DNA from: Acidipila rosea
GTDB taxonomy: Bacteria > Acidobacteriota > Terriglobia > Terriglobales > Acidobacteriaceae
DNA length: 64,000 bases
NCBI RefSeq assembly: GCF_004339725.1
Contig: NZ_SMGK01000002.1
Location: 496,001 to 560,000 of the forward strand
Direction of reading: 5' to 3'
Shown: piece after piece, positions 63,441 through 64,000 of the stretch
How positions within the stretch are numbered: the first letter of the stretch is position 1
How the letters are laid out: every line of letters starts with the position of its first letter
The notes under the pieces: generated by a model
Told to the model about the DNA's origin: nothing
Seen by the model: only the letters and a program-made list of their open reading frames with translations
The model's database searches: none
Program-made: the position numbers and the translations under genes

Positions 63441-64000
63441 ATGAGCAAATCACTTGTGATCGTCGAATCGCCAGCAAAGGCCAAGACGATTAACAAATAT
63501 CTCGGCAAGGATTATGTGGTCGAAGCATCGATTGGCCACATCATGGACCTGCCCAAAAACAAGATCGGCGTCGATTTGACCGACGGCACATTTGAGCCGG
63601 AGCTGATCGTCATTCCCGGCAAGGAAAAGGTCGTCGACCGCCTCAAGAAGCTGGCGGAGAAGTCCAGCGCTGTGTACCTCGCGCCTGACCCTGACCGCGA
63701 AGGCGAAGCCATCGCTGCGCACCTTGAAACCCAGCTGCGCATGGTCGTCAAACCGAGCATGATTCATCGCGTCACCTTCAATGAGATCACGCCGAAGGCG
63801 GTCGCCGCAGCGTTCAAACAGGCGCGCAAGGTCGATGCCAATCTCGTCGATGCGCAGCAGACGCGGCGCGTCCTCGATCGCATCGTGGGCTACCAGATTT
63901 CTCCGCTGCTCTGGGATAAGGTCCGACGCGGCCTGTCCGCCGGGCGCGTGCAGACCGTTGCCGTGCGCCTGATCGTCGAGCGTGAACGCGAGATCAAGGA
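63441..64000 (+). CDS. topA: DNA topoisomerase I, N-terminal part (runs off the edge)
   Basis: The first 186 codons of topoisomerase I. The TOPRIM domain is clear: [19 protein letters not shown], then [17 protein letters not shown] with the metal-binding DxD. The start of the topo-IA core follows ([32 protein letters not shown]). The ATG at 63441 has AAGGA upstream. A 7-bp hairpin (63379-63385 with 63390-63396) lies in the 103-nt gap after dprA. The catalytic Tyr is beyond the window. Confidence 0.96.
   Translation, partial: MSKSLVIVESPAKAKTINKYLGKDYVVEASIGHIMDLPKNKIGVDLTDGTFEPELIVIPGKEKVVDRLKKLAEKSSAVYLAPDPDREGEAIAAHLETQLRMVVKPSMIHRVTFNEITPKAVAAAFKQARKVDANLVDAQQTRRVLDRIVGYQISPLLWDKVRRGLSAGRVQTVAVRLIVEREREIK

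Overview
The window reads as chromosomal DNA of a soil-type acidobacterium (Terriglobia/Acidobacteriaceae-like). By eye it is roughly 60 % G+C and gene-dense. The family-level clues are an Oar-type TonB-dependent receptor of about 1,136 residues with an N-terminal carboxypeptidase-regulatory-like domain, a 'VWFA-related acidobacterial domain' protein, an NtrY/NtrX pair, a futalosine-pathway menaquinone gene (mqnA) and several secreted glycoside hydrolases. Genus cannot be fixed from the sequence alone. No phage, insertion sequence, CRISPR array or tRNA gene was seen; the content is mostly housekeeping plus soil-lifestyle genes.

Layout. 1-9.7 kb: the edge of an A+T-rich GT87-like membrane protein, carA, a quinone-oxidoreductase-like enzyme, a secreted BNR/Asp-box protein, two adjacent cyclophilins (one exported, one cytosolic), the 3' remnant of a PIN-domain toxin, mtnA, tatA, a tandem ThyX-like protein and a DUF2071 protein. 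9.7-18.5 kb: ntrX/ntrY, a Gly-rich lipoprotein, an isolated motA-motB pair, a LacI regulator, two small proteins and a secreted DUF1906-type protein. 18.5-20.5 kb: the most distinctive locus, a complete sigma70-like promoter, a fluoride riboswitch and a CLC-F fluoride exporter fused to a DUF190 domain. 20.7-33 kb: a queuosine-precursor transporter, an AcrAB-like RND pair without an outer-membrane partner, an SGNH hydrolase, a GH39 enzyme, a Rieske protein, a zinc-ribbon protein, a serine-less alpha/beta hydrolase, DoxX, thiG, a VWFA protein and a dienelactone hydrolase.

33-44.4 kb: two MFS transporters, a secreted GH31 enzyme, uvrB and the Oar-like receptor. 44.7-54.8 kb: htpX with a DUF4149 gene, a two-component system and a complete heavy-metal-type RND operon (adaptor, pump, outer-membrane factor) followed by mqnA. 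54.8-64 kb: a DedA/YqaA-like protein, fabH, the SRP RNA gene, rimO-yacG-pgpA, a beta-propeller protein, cinA, a dual-specificity phosphatase-like gene, dprA, and topA running off the right edge.

How the parts fit. Gene pairs that overlap or nearly touch and probably work together are ntrY/ntrX, motA/motB, adaptor/pump pairs, rimO/yacG/pgpA, htpX/DUF4149 and the histidine kinase/LuxR regulator. A recurring feature is a TANNNT hexamer 5-10 nt in front of ATG or GTG, mostly with no Shine-Dalgarno sequence (mtnA, uvrB, GH31, rimO, mqnA, the queuosine transporter and others). This suggests leaderless transcripts. Most functions are read from motifs by eye; no database search was possible.
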